From the NCBI RefSeq assembly GCF_000495435.3, contig NZ_AXUN02000198.1, positions 152,901 to 216,900 of the forward strand: a stretch of DNA of 64,000 nt. The letters run 5' to 3'. A program made the position numbers and the translations under genes. Shown here piece after piece: positions 53,164 to 61,634 of the stretch. Positions within the stretch are counted from its first letter, which is position 1, and every line of letters begins with the position of its first letter. Source of the DNA: Youngiibacter fragilis 232.1 (GTDB lineage Bacteria; Bacillota; Clostridia; Clostridiales; Clostridiaceae). The notes under the pieces were generated by a model. The model did no database searches. It was not told the DNA's origin and was given only the letters and a program-made list of their open reading frames with translations.

Positions 53164-53690
53164 GAAAGTGCAGAGAAGAATAAACTGAAGAAATAAGAAC
53201 ATTACGAGAAATTTGGCAGCTGTATAAACAACAGCTGAATTTGAAAATAGGGAATTGGCGGCATCTAAGATTTGCTGATTTGATCCTTCAAACATCATGA
53301 AACCGAGTAGGAGCAGCTACTGGTTTCTGACGGAATATTATAGGGAAGCAGTCGATGGCACATTATCACATGAAGACGCAAAAACAGCAGCGCACGTAAT
53401 TCAGTTGCAGACACAGTAACAGATTCAGCTTTCAAGGATGATAATGGTTATGAACCAGAAGCAGGAACAGGTTCACTGCCATGATCAGGAACAGCAGATG
53501 CAGGCACAGGAACAATTCAATTCCAAAGCCAGCATCAGGTCCGGCGTCAGGAGCAGGAACAGACTCCGGACCTGATGCTCATACTTTTACTGGATCAGTA
53601 GCAATGGAAGGATGGCTGGGCTAATAATATAGCGGTGAACTTTACAGTTTCATCCTAACACCTCGAGGCGGCAGGACTGAAATCCTGCCG
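53164..53690 (+). pseudogene. decayed Gln-rich secreted protein gene
   Basis: No intact frame, but Gln/Glu codon runs resemble the Gln-rich gene at 60754: one frame reads IQLQTQ then TAA (53417-53419) and continues QIQ...MNQKQEQVHCHDQEQQMQAQEQF until 53526 or so, where it loses the pattern. The stretch starts with a regulon-type promoter and ends with a hairpin CGGCAGGA/TCCTGCCG (53669..53690) followed by TTTGGCG, nearly the same as the terminator at 61410..61431. A GAAACC-AGTAG/CTACT-GGTTTC hairpin lies at about 53300..53326. No start codon or signal peptide could be found. Confidence 0.6.
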
Positions 53691-54545
53691 TTTGGCGCTA
53701 CCAGAAAAGTTACTTTCAAAGGCAATCAAAACCATGTAATCGCTAAAAATTGACAATTCGCTTTCTTGAAAACGGCGCTGGCCTTAACTTGAATGCACGT
53801 TTCAAAATCCATTCTATAGTTACTAAAGCGAATCAAGACAAGCCCTTTTGCAGGACCAGGGTGATCGTCATCAGGCTGGTAAACTTCAAATTGTTAGTTC
53901 ATCCACAAAAACCATGTTGAATACGGCATAATTCAATCAGGAGAAGGCTGGGTAGATAGTTAATGCCACATATTGATAAGGGGTGATCAATGTGTTGACC
54001 AGGAGTTTTATAAATAACCAGATTAAGTAAATTTATTGAGAGTTCTTCAGTTGTTAAGTGTCAAACTTATGAATTGAGTGCTCTCATATTTGCTATCATC
54101 CGGATTGCATGTGCTTCTTGAAACAACAGGAACAAAAAGTATTCAAACCAGACACTGCTGATTTTTCAACTATAAAAAGCTTGTGTTTTTCCAAATGAAT
54201 TATCAGAATTATCAAAAAACTCATAATTAAGAATATTGCCCTGTTAACACTGATAAGATATTTTCACGTAGTTACATTGAGTTTGGGTTTATACCAAGTT
54301 GTCAGCTATGTTCAGGTGGCGGATCTGCGTCAGTATCCCCGATTTTATACGTTGGATGCATATGGTGCTGTGATCTTTGAGTGTTACTTGCAGATTACTG
54401 AATTCCTATTATAGCTATTGCAATCTGTTTGTTGCTGTGAGAATTCCCTTCAGATAAGTTACCTTGCCAAATAGGAATCTGGTACTTTCTCTCTCTCATT
54501 AAGGTGCACGATTCTCACTCAAAGCTACCATAAGGACAAACTGGA
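53691..54545. other. AT-rich gene-poor stretch
   Basis: No frame with a ribosome site and coding character. Short coding-like pieces exist: near 53860-53960 one frame reads QGDRHQAGKLQIVSSSTKTMLNTA, and another ends GEGWVDS before a stop, reminiscent of the end of SH3-type repeats. This may be decayed coding sequence of the same secreted-protein cluster, but the evidence is thin. Confidence 0.35.
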
Positions 54546-54583
54546 TTAACAGATATCGATTCACAATCTTATAATCGTGAATT
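54546..54583 (+). promoter_or_regulatory. promoter with inverted repeat across the -10 box
   Basis: TTAACA (54546..54551), 18-bp spacer, TATAAT (54570..54575). ATTCAC (54559..54564) and GTGAAT (54577..54582) form an inverted repeat flanking the -10 box, a likely repressor site. It drives the large secreted protein gene at 54715. Confidence 0.55.
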
Positions 54584-54714
54584 ACTCTGGAACTTACATT
54601 ATTCAACTGAGTTTTCTGAAGACAGATCTGAAGGCTATGACGTATCGTCACTTGCTCTCACAGCTAGGCAGGTCGGTGTCTCAATTGGATAAATATTTAA
54701 TCGAGGTGAAAGTG

Positions 54715-57700
54715 ATGCCCAGAAAAATAAGATTTCTATCCAGATTAGTCGCCCCATTCGTAACCATGACACTGCTTATAGGATTGAACAGCGGCTTCAC
54801 AAAGTCCGTTAACGCCGAGGAAACACTCGATCCGTTGGAAGATGCGAGCCTTTTCTTCAAGGAAAGGGACCGCGATGTAGTGAAGGAGATCTACGTGGTC
54901 GATGGGGTCAACGGGGATCGAGATGTAATCGGCGAAGCGCGGTTGTCACACAATGAAGCTGAGTTCTTGATTTACCTGAAACTCGAAGAGGGCTGGCTTC
55001 TTGATGGAGTCTTTGCTTATTCGGGAACTGGTCCAATTCCGCTGACCGAAGAAGCTAAACCTGACAAGGCAAAATTTACATTTGGAAAAGACCTGGACCC
55101 TGATGCAGGAGTTCACCTTTTAAGCATCGATCTGTTCGGTGGCCTTAATCTGACTTGGTATCCCGAGGATGCATATAAGCTGCTGCAGAATGTATCAGTA
55201 TACTGCAATGTCAAGTTTGCGGATACCTCACATGAAGCATGGGTTGGAAATGCGGATGATGCGCTGTTCATAGAAGGTGACTTCGCATCTGGAACAAAAC
55301 TAACCTATCAGATCAAGGAACTGGTATACAGCAAGAATGTGTCCAAGGAAGAGGAGCTTGGAACTGACAAGGCAAAGATTGAAGTAATGCCTGTCTATGC
55401 TCCAGCCCATAGGGCTGATGGCGAGCTTGTCGAACTTACATACAGGGATGCTGCGGGTAATGTTGAAAGCGTCCGGAAAATCGCAAAGCCTCTCGTTGCA
55501 GTCTATGCCGAGGAGGTTGCCGGAACTTCTGTTAAAGTACATGATGTTGATGGCACGACAGCAACTGTCAGATCAAGAGATGTCTTCGCAGCTGTATCAA
55601 TGGATGACGGCGGTACATGGAAAAAGGTGAACCTGTCCCGTTCGGCAGACCTGTCTTCATTCATGCTGGAAAATGGAATTGAATATCTTGGTGATACCTT
55701 CAAACCCAATATAAAGGTGCAAGGCAACAAGATAGTGGTAGCATGGACCAGCAAGTTCGCCAGAAGCGGGACCCCAACCTATACGCAGGATGGAATCGAG
55801 GACATATGGGGTGTAGGAGGTCCGCAGAGGTCACGTGACTATACTGAAGATGGCTGGGCAGGACTTGAAGTGCCGTTCAGCGCAGTCTGGGTAACCCGTG
55901 GATTCATTGACACCACTACAGGCGATGTTACCTGGTTCAAGGCTGAGAGACTGACTTCAGGCCGCAGGGATGCCAACCAGATTACTATCGCATCCGCTGA
56001 AAATGCAGGTTTTGGAATTGTGTGGCAAGAGGACCCAGATGGACTTATGCCAGGCAAAGCCGTAGGCCCGGGGGAAGGGTGGAGCGGTGCTACCACCAAC
56101 CAGAAGACTGACATCTGGTATTCGTTTATTGAAATGACAGGTTTTGAAGATGTGGATGAAGATTTCGAATCTAACGGAGAACCGCAGTACGATCCGGAAG
56201 ATCCTCTGAAGGGTGACGGAAGACCTAAGTCGCTTATACAGATGTCACTGCCTGTAAGGCTAACGGATAATGATGTGCTGAATACCGACAGCATGAAGAT
56301 GAATGTCTCATATGGAATAGGTAATAAAACGTTTATGAATTATCCAGTCACATTGGCTGACGCGACAGTTGATCAGACAAACTTTTTCCGAATCCATATT
56401 GACGACCTGCAGCCACTTTTGAATACTTATGAATCAGATGCACTTTCGGATGAAGACGGTGCTCATACCTATGGATATGAACTGGAGGGATTGCTCTATA
56501 AGGATGATGGTAATCCGTTGGTCAGATCAGACAGCGAATATCTGCGCTTCTATAAGAAGGTAAACAACCAGGAGGCTGTCAAGTACGTCGCCATAACGAT
56601 GGATGGCAGGCTGCTTGACGGTGACACAGGTGCTTCCAGAGCAAATCTGATGCTGCAGCCTTATAAGACAGCTGACGGTAAGTATAGTGCCTATGCCATA
56701 CTTGGGTATGAGGAGACTAAAGGTAGCGGGTCAGGACCGGATGAAGCAGATGACTGTGACGATATTGCTGATGAATCTGGGGATGGTGATGATCGTTACT
56801 ATCCGGATACCGGGAAGAACGTGATCTATCACAGCTATGACTTCAAGACAGTTGATAAGGTAAGCGGTGGTGTAGTCCTCAATCCGCAGGAGGTCAATGC
56901 AAAGGATGAGAAGGTCTATCTGGTGGACGAATTCGGAAAACCGATCCTAGACTTCATGAAAAATCCGATACCTGCTTACGAGAACGCACGCCGACCTCGT
57001 TTCCTTGTCCAGTCCAAGGCCAATGCGATTGCAGGCAAGAAGGATGATGTCAAGGGAACTGTCATGGTTGTACTCTACAAGATGGGTGCGGAAGGAAAAG
57101 GAAGACCATCAGACATTATGATGCAAAGGTGGGAGGTAAGTAAGCTTGACACTGGAAATCCCTACGACATCAAATATCTGTCGAAGAAGATCCAGAATAT
57201 CAGCAGCGTAACTCCTGAAATCCTTGTTCCAACCGACAATGAAGAAAATTTGAAGATGTTGAAATGGAAGCAGACCGAAGGCAACCTGAATGACAAGACT
57301 GGCCTCTATGACAATGATGACGCCAGGGCACACCGAGGATTCCTGAAGGGAGACCTTCTGATAGTCGGGTACACATGGACGCCAAACTGGACAGCAGCAA
57401 GGAACGGGAACGATATATACAACCTTTATATCCGAAGGTCCTTCGATGGCGGCAAAAACTGGACATCCGATCCAAAGGGTGACGGAATCACGCACACAGA
57501 AATATTCAGAGACCCTGTCACATTGGAACGATATGAGTACACTGAGTCATTCAAGACTGGGAAGTATGAACCAGCAAGAAACCTCTCCCTGCTCCGAAAC
57601 AACAAGGAGAGCGTCATAGAACCGAGAGTAGTAGGAACTCCTGGTACGATTGTTGCAGTCACAAATGATAAATCAGCGTATTATGATAAGAATGCAATGG

Positions 57701-58170
57701 TGAAGGTTACCGGTGGTTATGCCTACAAGGAGGATGTCCAGGACACGAGCTCCTTCTGGATTACCTACGGTACCGAAGATAACGTTGACACACATATTGG
57801 AAGCAATGACGATGAGGACGAGGAGATATCGGCAGGGCCTCTCGACCTCTACTATAGCTACAGCAAGAACAAGGGGGAGGATTTCTACTCATACTTCAAG
57901 ACCATAAGTGAAGACAGCGACGGAAATAATGCCGGTGATGTTGTCGAGGTTTGGGAATGGCTGGCTAAAGACCATGGTGATTACAAACCTGCTCAGGCAG
58001 AGGCTCAGATCAGAATGTCGCCGAACGGGAATGTATTCTATGCAATATGGAATGAGAGCGGCATTGACCCGGATGATGGGATTTACAAGAGCGACGCAAT
58101 CTTCCGTCGAATCACGAGGAACCACAGCTTTGTGCAGACTAAACGAATGGGCGTATATATAACACCATAG
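54715..58170 (+). CDS. large secreted protein with Asp-box-like motifs, unknown
   Basis: A 1151-residue secreted protein. The ATG at 54715 follows GAGGTGAAAGTG and opens a signal peptide (MPRKIRFLSRLVAPF... ending KSVNA-EE at about residue 36); the longer open frame from 54577 has no ribosome site. Two segments resemble BNR/Asp-box repeats of sialidase-like beta-propellers (SMDDGGTWKKV near 298 and SFDGGKNWTSD near 906), with a weaker third (SYSKNKGEDFYSYF near 1045). Asp/Glu-rich loops (for example DEADDCDDIADESGDGDD near 685) may bind calcium. There is no C-terminal anchor. The fold is probably a propeller; no enzymatic residues are identified and the family is not recognised with confidence. 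Confidence 0.85.
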   Translation: MPRKIRFLSRLVAPFVTMTLLIGLNSGFTKSVNAEETLDPLEDASLFFKERDRDVVKEIYVVDGVNGDRDVIGEARLSHNEAEFLIYLKLEEGWLLDGVFAYSGTGPIPLTEEAKPDKAKFTFGKDLDPDAGVHLLSIDLFGGLNLTWYPEDAYKLLQNVSVYCNVKFADTSHEAWVGNADDALFIEGDFASGTKLTYQIKELVYSKNVSKEEELGTDKAKIEVMPVYAPAHRADGELVELTYRDAAGNVESVRKIAKPLVAVYAEEVAGTSVKVHDVDGTTATVRSRDVFAAVSMDDGGTWKKVNLSRSADLSSFMLENGIEYLGDTFKPNIKVQGNKIVVAWTSKFARSGTPTYTQDGIEDIWGVGGPQRSRDYTEDGWAGLEVPFSAVWVTRGFIDTTTGDVTWFKAERLTSGRRDANQITIASAENAGFGIVWQEDPDGLMPGKAVGPGEGWSGATTNQKTDIWYSFIEMTGFEDVDEDFESNGEPQYDPEDPLKGDGRPKSLIQMSLPVRLTDNDVLNTDSMKMNVSYGIGNKTFMNYPVTLADATVDQTNFFRIHIDDLQPLLNTYESDALSDEDGAHTYGYELEGLLYKDDGNPLVRSDSEYLRFYKKVNNQEAVKYVAITMDGRLLDGDTGASRANLMLQPYKTADGKYSAYAILGYEETKGSGSGPDEADDCDDIADESGDGDDRYYPDTGKNVIYHSYDFKTVDKVSGGVVLNPQEVNAKDEKVYLVDEFGKPILDFMKNPIPAYENARRPRFLVQSKANAIAGKKDDVKGTVMVVLYKMGAEGKGRPSDIMMQRWEVSKLDTGNPYDIKYLSKKIQNISSVTPEILVPTDNEENLKMLKWKQTEGNLNDKTGLYDNDDARAHRGFLKGDLLIVGYTWTPNWTAARNGNDIYNLYIRRSFDGGKNWTSDPKGDGITHTEIFRDPVTLERYEYTESFKTGKYEPARNLSLLRNNKESVIEPRVVGTPGTIVAVTNDKSAYYDKNAMVKVTGGYAYKEDVQDTSSFWITYGTEDNVDTHIGSNDDEDEEISAGPLDLYYSYSKNKGEDFYSYFKTISEDSDGNNAGDVVEVWEWLAKDHGDYKPAQAEAQIRMSPNGNVFYAIWNESGIDPDDGIYKSDAIFRRITRNHSFVQTKRMGVYITP

Positions 58171-58265
58171 TATAAGTTGTTTCGTACCATTTGCGGATTA
58201 TGACCATAAGCAATTCGCACATTGGAATCAAAAATCACAGAAAGATAGTTTGTATTAAGGCAGGG

Positions 58266-58293
58266 GGCTCCCGGTTCAGAGGAGACGGGAGCC
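58266..58293 (+). terminator. terminator after the large secreted protein
   Basis: GGCTCCCG (58266..58273) pairs with CGGGAGCC (58286..58293), followed by TCGCTT. The remaining spacer to 58689 shows no further feature I can support. Confidence 0.6.
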
Positions 58294-58689
58294 TCGCTTA
58301 AACAGGTCCGGTACCTGCTCCGGTCTTGTTACCCAAAGGCGCTGAAATAAGGACCAATAGAAAAATTCAAACTAATTTCAGCATACCCTTATGAAACCCC
58401 TGTAATTTCGAATAAACGGGTAAGTTCCTGGTTTGCATCTATCCAATGCTATTGCAGTTCATATGCACATGAGGTAGGAGCTTTTATAAGCAAGGTTTAT
58501 TTCTTGGACGCTACTAAAGCTTTATGTTATGGACGCTTGGTCAGGGGTGATCAGTATTTCAATCAAAAACAATACCGTATTGAGTATAAACGGAACTGTA
58601 CATGATTCTAATCTGATGAGACACAATTTCAGAATAGGCAGCAGTATCATCCGTCTGATACATGTCACAAGCATGTGAAGGAGGATAAG

Positions 58690-58860
58690 ATGAAAAAGAA
58701 TATTATCAATCTGCTCGTTGTGACAATTATTATGATGTTCATTCTGCCGGCAGTGACGGTATTTGCTGATTGGCCGCCACCGGAAGATAAGGGTCCTTTA
58801 GGCGACGGACCGCCGGGATGGCATCAACGTGAAAATCCTAAGCATGGTGGGGGCGTATAA
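58690..58860 (+). CDS. small secreted peptide precursor, Pro/Gly-rich, unknown
   Basis: A 56-residue preprotein. The ATG at 58690 lies after AGGAGGATAAG, a strong site. MKKNIINLLVVTIIMMFILP then AVTVFA forms a clear signal peptide with a VFA cleavage site, leaving about 30 residues: DWPPPEDKGPLGDGPPGWHQ followed by a His/Gly-rich end (PKHGGGV). No cysteine. It could be a secreted signal peptide, a small structural peptide or a peptide substrate for processing. It is followed 50 bp later by a secreted-protein gene on the same strand, so the two are probably cotranscribed. Confidence 0.7.
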   Translation: MKKNIINLLVVTIIMMFILPAVTVFADWPPPEDKGPLGDGPPGWHQRENPKHGGGV

Positions 58861-58910
58861 GGCAGCCTGAAAATGCCATACAGGAAAAAATTCGAGATTT
58901 GGAGGTTATC

Positions 58911-60131
58911 ATGAAAAGGAAATATAAACTAATGATAATGTTTCTGGCTCTTTCTCTAATTACAGCAACTCCGCTTTCAGTAAATGCGGCAAAAAAGACA
59001 ACAATTGCACAGCTGTTGACTGCACCCTACAATAACCTGTCAACACCTGCCATAATTACAGATGATGTAGAGGTGTTCTACAACCAGGTTTGGCAAAATA
59101 CGGATGCTGATACAGTTTTGGATGGAAATGAACTGTTCATATACAAAGATGCTGACGGGTCACCGGTGCCAATTGAAGTGACTGAGTCAATGAACGATAC
59201 GCATGACAATTCATATGAAGGACAAGATGACCTGTATCAAACGTATATCATTGAAAACAATCTGACGGTCGACTATGATACACAGTATTTTGATGATAAT
59301 GGAGCTTGGATTGTTATTGTTGGAACACCGGATGGCAAACCTGACCTTACTGCACCGATTACGATGGTTGATTATCTTGACTCTAATGGCCCGTGGTATC
59401 CGCAAGCCAGCGTATTCACAGTTATTCCGACTCCTATAGCTTATGATGGGACAAATCTTGAGGCGGCAATCGACAGCCTTAACAACAACCATGTATGGAA
59501 CACGGATTATGTCGATGCTTATCAAAATGCATGGCAGGCTGACTGGGCAAGAACGTATGAACCGGTAACAATTGACTTCATTGACTGGGGTAACCCGATG
59601 GAGAATACCTACCCGCAGGTAGGGTACCGATTCCCTATTGAGCTTTACCTATATACGAAGCTTACTGAACCCATGACAGCGTATACGATGGCTTGTCTTG
59701 AATATCCTAGCTCTGCAGACGAGGTTTACGGAACGAATGGTGCAAAATTTGAAAGCTACTATGCAACAGTGTTGACCAATAAATTCAGGGCAGAAGCCAT
59801 CAACCTTACTTACGGTGGTGTAACAAAGATCAATCTTGAGCCTGCAATTGGACCTAGTGGAAAGATGAATTTCGCTTCAGCTGGAGGTGGTTGGATACCT
59901 ACAAAAGCTGGGACATATCGCATATTCTTCTACGTTGATGATCCGCTTATTTCTTTTGAAGGTGCCGTAATAAACAATGATGAACATTACGTTTTCAGCC
60001 TCGGACTTAAGGCTGAGGGTTTGTCACAGAACAAGGAAGGTTTGTCCTACATTGTAAATGGCGCTGACTTTACCTGGATTGATGTTACGGTTGTAGAGCC
60101 AAATGGTGGCGGTGGAAGAAAGACAAAGTGA
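58911..60131 (+). CDS. secreted protein of unknown function
   Basis: A 406-residue protein. The ATG at 58911 follows TTGGAGG. Signal peptide MKRKYKLMIMFLALSLITAT then PLSVNA, mature start near AKKTTIAQ. Rich in Asn, Asp, Tyr and Thr with beta-like spacing and several WxxT or aromatic stretches, as in extracellular adhesive or Ig-like proteins, but I recognise no family. The tail GGGGRKTK is short and basic, with no LPXTG or membrane anchor. It is downstream of the small peptide gene and ends 52 bp before a strong terminator. Confidence 0.8.
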   Translation: MKRKYKLMIMFLALSLITATPLSVNAAKKTTIAQLLTAPYNNLSTPAIITDDVEVFYNQVWQNTDADTVLDGNELFIYKDADGSPVPIEVTESMNDTHDNSYEGQDDLYQTYIIENNLTVDYDTQYFDDNGAWIVIVGTPDGKPDLTAPITMVDYLDSNGPWYPQASVFTVIPTPIAYDGTNLEAAIDSLNNNHVWNTDYVDAYQNAWQADWARTYEPVTIDFIDWGNPMENTYPQVGYRFPIELYLYTKLTEPMTAYTMACLEYPSSADEVYGTNGAKFESYYATVLTNKFRAEAINLTYGGVTKINLEPAIGPSGKMNFASAGGGWIPTKAGTYRIFFYVDDPLISFEGAVINNDEHYVFSLGLKAEGLSQNKEGLSYIVNGADFTWIDVTVVEPNGGGGRKTK

Positions 60132-60183
60132 TAGAACAGGATTGACTTGATCAATTGGAGGTGTTTCTCGGAACGCCCGCTGA

Positions 60184-60233
60184 AAATACACAAATCGACG
60201 GGACCTTGGAAAGGTTTCGTCGATTTTGTATTT
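60184..60233 (+). terminator. terminator after the 406-residue secreted protein
   Basis: Arms 60184..60200 (ending CAAATCGACG) and 60218..60233 (CGTCGATTTTGTATTT) form a long stem; ATTG follows. Confidence 0.7.
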
Positions 60234-60279
60234 ATTGTACGAAGAAGTGCCTGGAAAATATGGAGTACGGACTTCAGGC

Positions 60280-60665
60280 GAATTGCAGCGGTCCCTGGAA
60301 TCTATCATTTCAAGAGTTCAAATGAGAGGCCTTGTTCAGTACTTTACAAATACATACCAGGTGCTTGTGAAGGACAGCATAATAACAGACGAATGTGTTT
60401 CACAGGACGTGGTTAGACTAAAATGAGACAGGTACATAATAGAACAGTCGATAGAGAACCTTATGTGAAATGTTATCAATTAATCTCCAAGTTGAGGAGA
60501 TTTTAAGACAGTTACGACAGCTAAATGGTGACAATGTCAACGTAAGATTAGGGGCCTCGTAGTAGGAATACTTGAAGAGGCTCTCACATAGCCAGGTTTG
60601 GTGCCGATGGTGTACAAGGGTGAAGGAATTATCTTCAGATTCGATATAAAAAATGAAAATCTAGA
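60280..60665 (+). pseudogene. decayed sensor histidine kinase fragment
   Basis: Remnant of the dimerisation/ATPase part of a kinase like the one at 51327. A frame reads LVQYFTNTYQVLVKDSIIT (kinase: LVDKYQVLIKSSDVTV), then after a stop DRYIIEQSIENLM, stop, NVIN (kinase: DRIRLEQAVENLM-RNAIN), later VGILEEA (VGIPEEE), and near the end EGIIFRFDI (EGTCFWFEI). At least two stops and frameshifts interrupt it. Like the intact kinase, it is followed directly by a regulon promoter and a Gln-rich gene, which indicates a duplicated kinase plus Gln-rich segment. Confidence 0.75.
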
Positions 60666-60691
60666 AATTAACAATTCGTTGCGTTTCCTTA

Positions 60692-60721
60692 CACACTCAT
60701 ATCACAACTTCCCAATATCAT
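60692..60721 (+). promoter_or_regulatory. regulon promoter (d): upstream of second Gln-rich gene
   Basis: CACA at 60692 and 60703 (11 bp apart), then ACTTCCCAA and TATCAT (60716..60721), exactly nine bases after the second CACA. It is nearly identical to promoter (c) from 53108 on, including TTAACAATTC upstream and GTGCAGAGAA downstream. Confidence 0.7.
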
Positions 60722-60753
60722 GGTAGTGCAGAGAAAAGGAAGAAGTGACCAGA

Positions 60754-61485
60754 ATGAAAAGAAGGGTTTTCGTATCAGTATTCACGTCAACTGCATTCAT
60801 AGTCGCTTCAATTTCAGCAGGCGCTGCAACGGTTAACAGGACACCAGCAAAGAACACATACAGTGAAGAAATCAGGACAGAATCAAGAGAGATGCTGATG
60901 GAAAAAATCAGATTTGAAGGTGGACTGGAAGTAGTCTTAGATTTGATGTCAACGAGGGACAGGCTTCAAGATCCGGACCAGGACAAGGACCAGACCAGGG
61001 ACAGGGAAAGACTTCAGGATTGCACTACAGATAGTTCTTCAGACTTGGAACAGGCTATGACAATGTCTCAGGAACAGAATCAGGTGCAAGAGACCAGTAA
61101 GGAGCAAACGCAAACACAAACAATGTCAGGGTCACAGGAGCAGATACAGAACCAGGCGCAGGAGATGACACAGAATCAGGTGCTGGCGCAGGTGCAAGAG
61201 ATGAATCAGGTGCAGGCTCAGGAAGAAATGCAGCAGCAGAATCAGACGCAGCAACAGGAAATGACGATGTCTCAGGCACAAATCCAGGCGGAGGTCCAGA
61301 ACCAGGAGCAGGAACAGGTTCAGGACCAGACACAAGAACAGGTTCAGTACAGTCGCAGGAGCAGCAGAACGGCGTATATGGCGGCAGGTAGAACTGAACA
61401 ACCTCTAGGCGGCAGGACAGATGTCCTGCCGTTTGGTGTTTGCGAAAAAAGAGTGCCTTTTCAGGCACCCTGTGGGTTCAACTAA
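60754..61485 (+). CDS. secreted Gln-rich protein, probably frameshifted at its C-terminus
   Basis: A 243-residue frame with signal peptide (MKRRVFVSVFTSTAFIVASI then SAGAA), a charged N-terminal region (25-85) and a Gln/Glu/Thr/Met-rich low-complexity region (85-200) of QxQ-type repeats with dipeptide and 3-4-residue periodicity. From about 61348 the frame gives basic residues and runs through a terminator hairpin (61410..61431), which is atypical. One base earlier in phase, the sequence reads VQSQEQQNGVYGGR and stops at 61389-61391, just before the hairpin and like the NGGK end of the protein at 49615. A one-base deletion near 61347 therefore seems likely. Confidence 0.7.
   Translation: MKRRVFVSVFTSTAFIVASISAGAATVNRTPAKNTYSEEIRTESREMLMEKIRFEGGLEVVLDLMSTRDRLQDPDQDKDQTRDRERLQDCTTDSSSDLEQAMTMSQEQNQVQETSKEQTQTQTMSGSQEQIQNQAQEMTQNQVLAQVQEMNQVQAQEEMQQQNQTQQQEMTMSQAQIQAEVQNQEQEQVQDQTQEQVQYSRRSSRTAYMAAGRTEQPLGGRTDVLPFGVCEKRVPFQAPCGFN
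61410..61431 (+). terminator. terminator of the second Gln-rich gene
   Basis: CGGCAGGAC (61410..61418) pairs with GTCCTGCCG (61423..61431) around AGAT, followed by TTTGGTGTTT. A near-copy lies at 53669..53690. Confidence 0.7.
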
Positions 61486-61634
61486 CTTCATGGAGTTTGT
61501 TTGAAATTCATTAGGATCATCTTATATACAATGCTATCTCTGGAAATGTGGACTTCTTTCACAAGTTCTTCCTCATTGAAAGGGTCATCAATATTGAGGT
61601 TGGTTTCGAAATATCCACCCGAGACCTCAGGGAT

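Noticed and set aside
53110..53298. 62-residue minus-strand frame behind the kinase
   Set aside because: It covers promoter (c) and decayed sequence; no ribosome site.
55300..57662. Antisense frames across the large secreted protein gene
   Set aside because: Composition and overlap indicate shadows of the 1151-residue gene.
60147..60426. Two small plus-strand frames after the 406-residue secreted protein
   Set aside because: They overlap the terminator hairpin at 60184..60233 and are better explained, in their later part, as the remnant of a sensor kinase.
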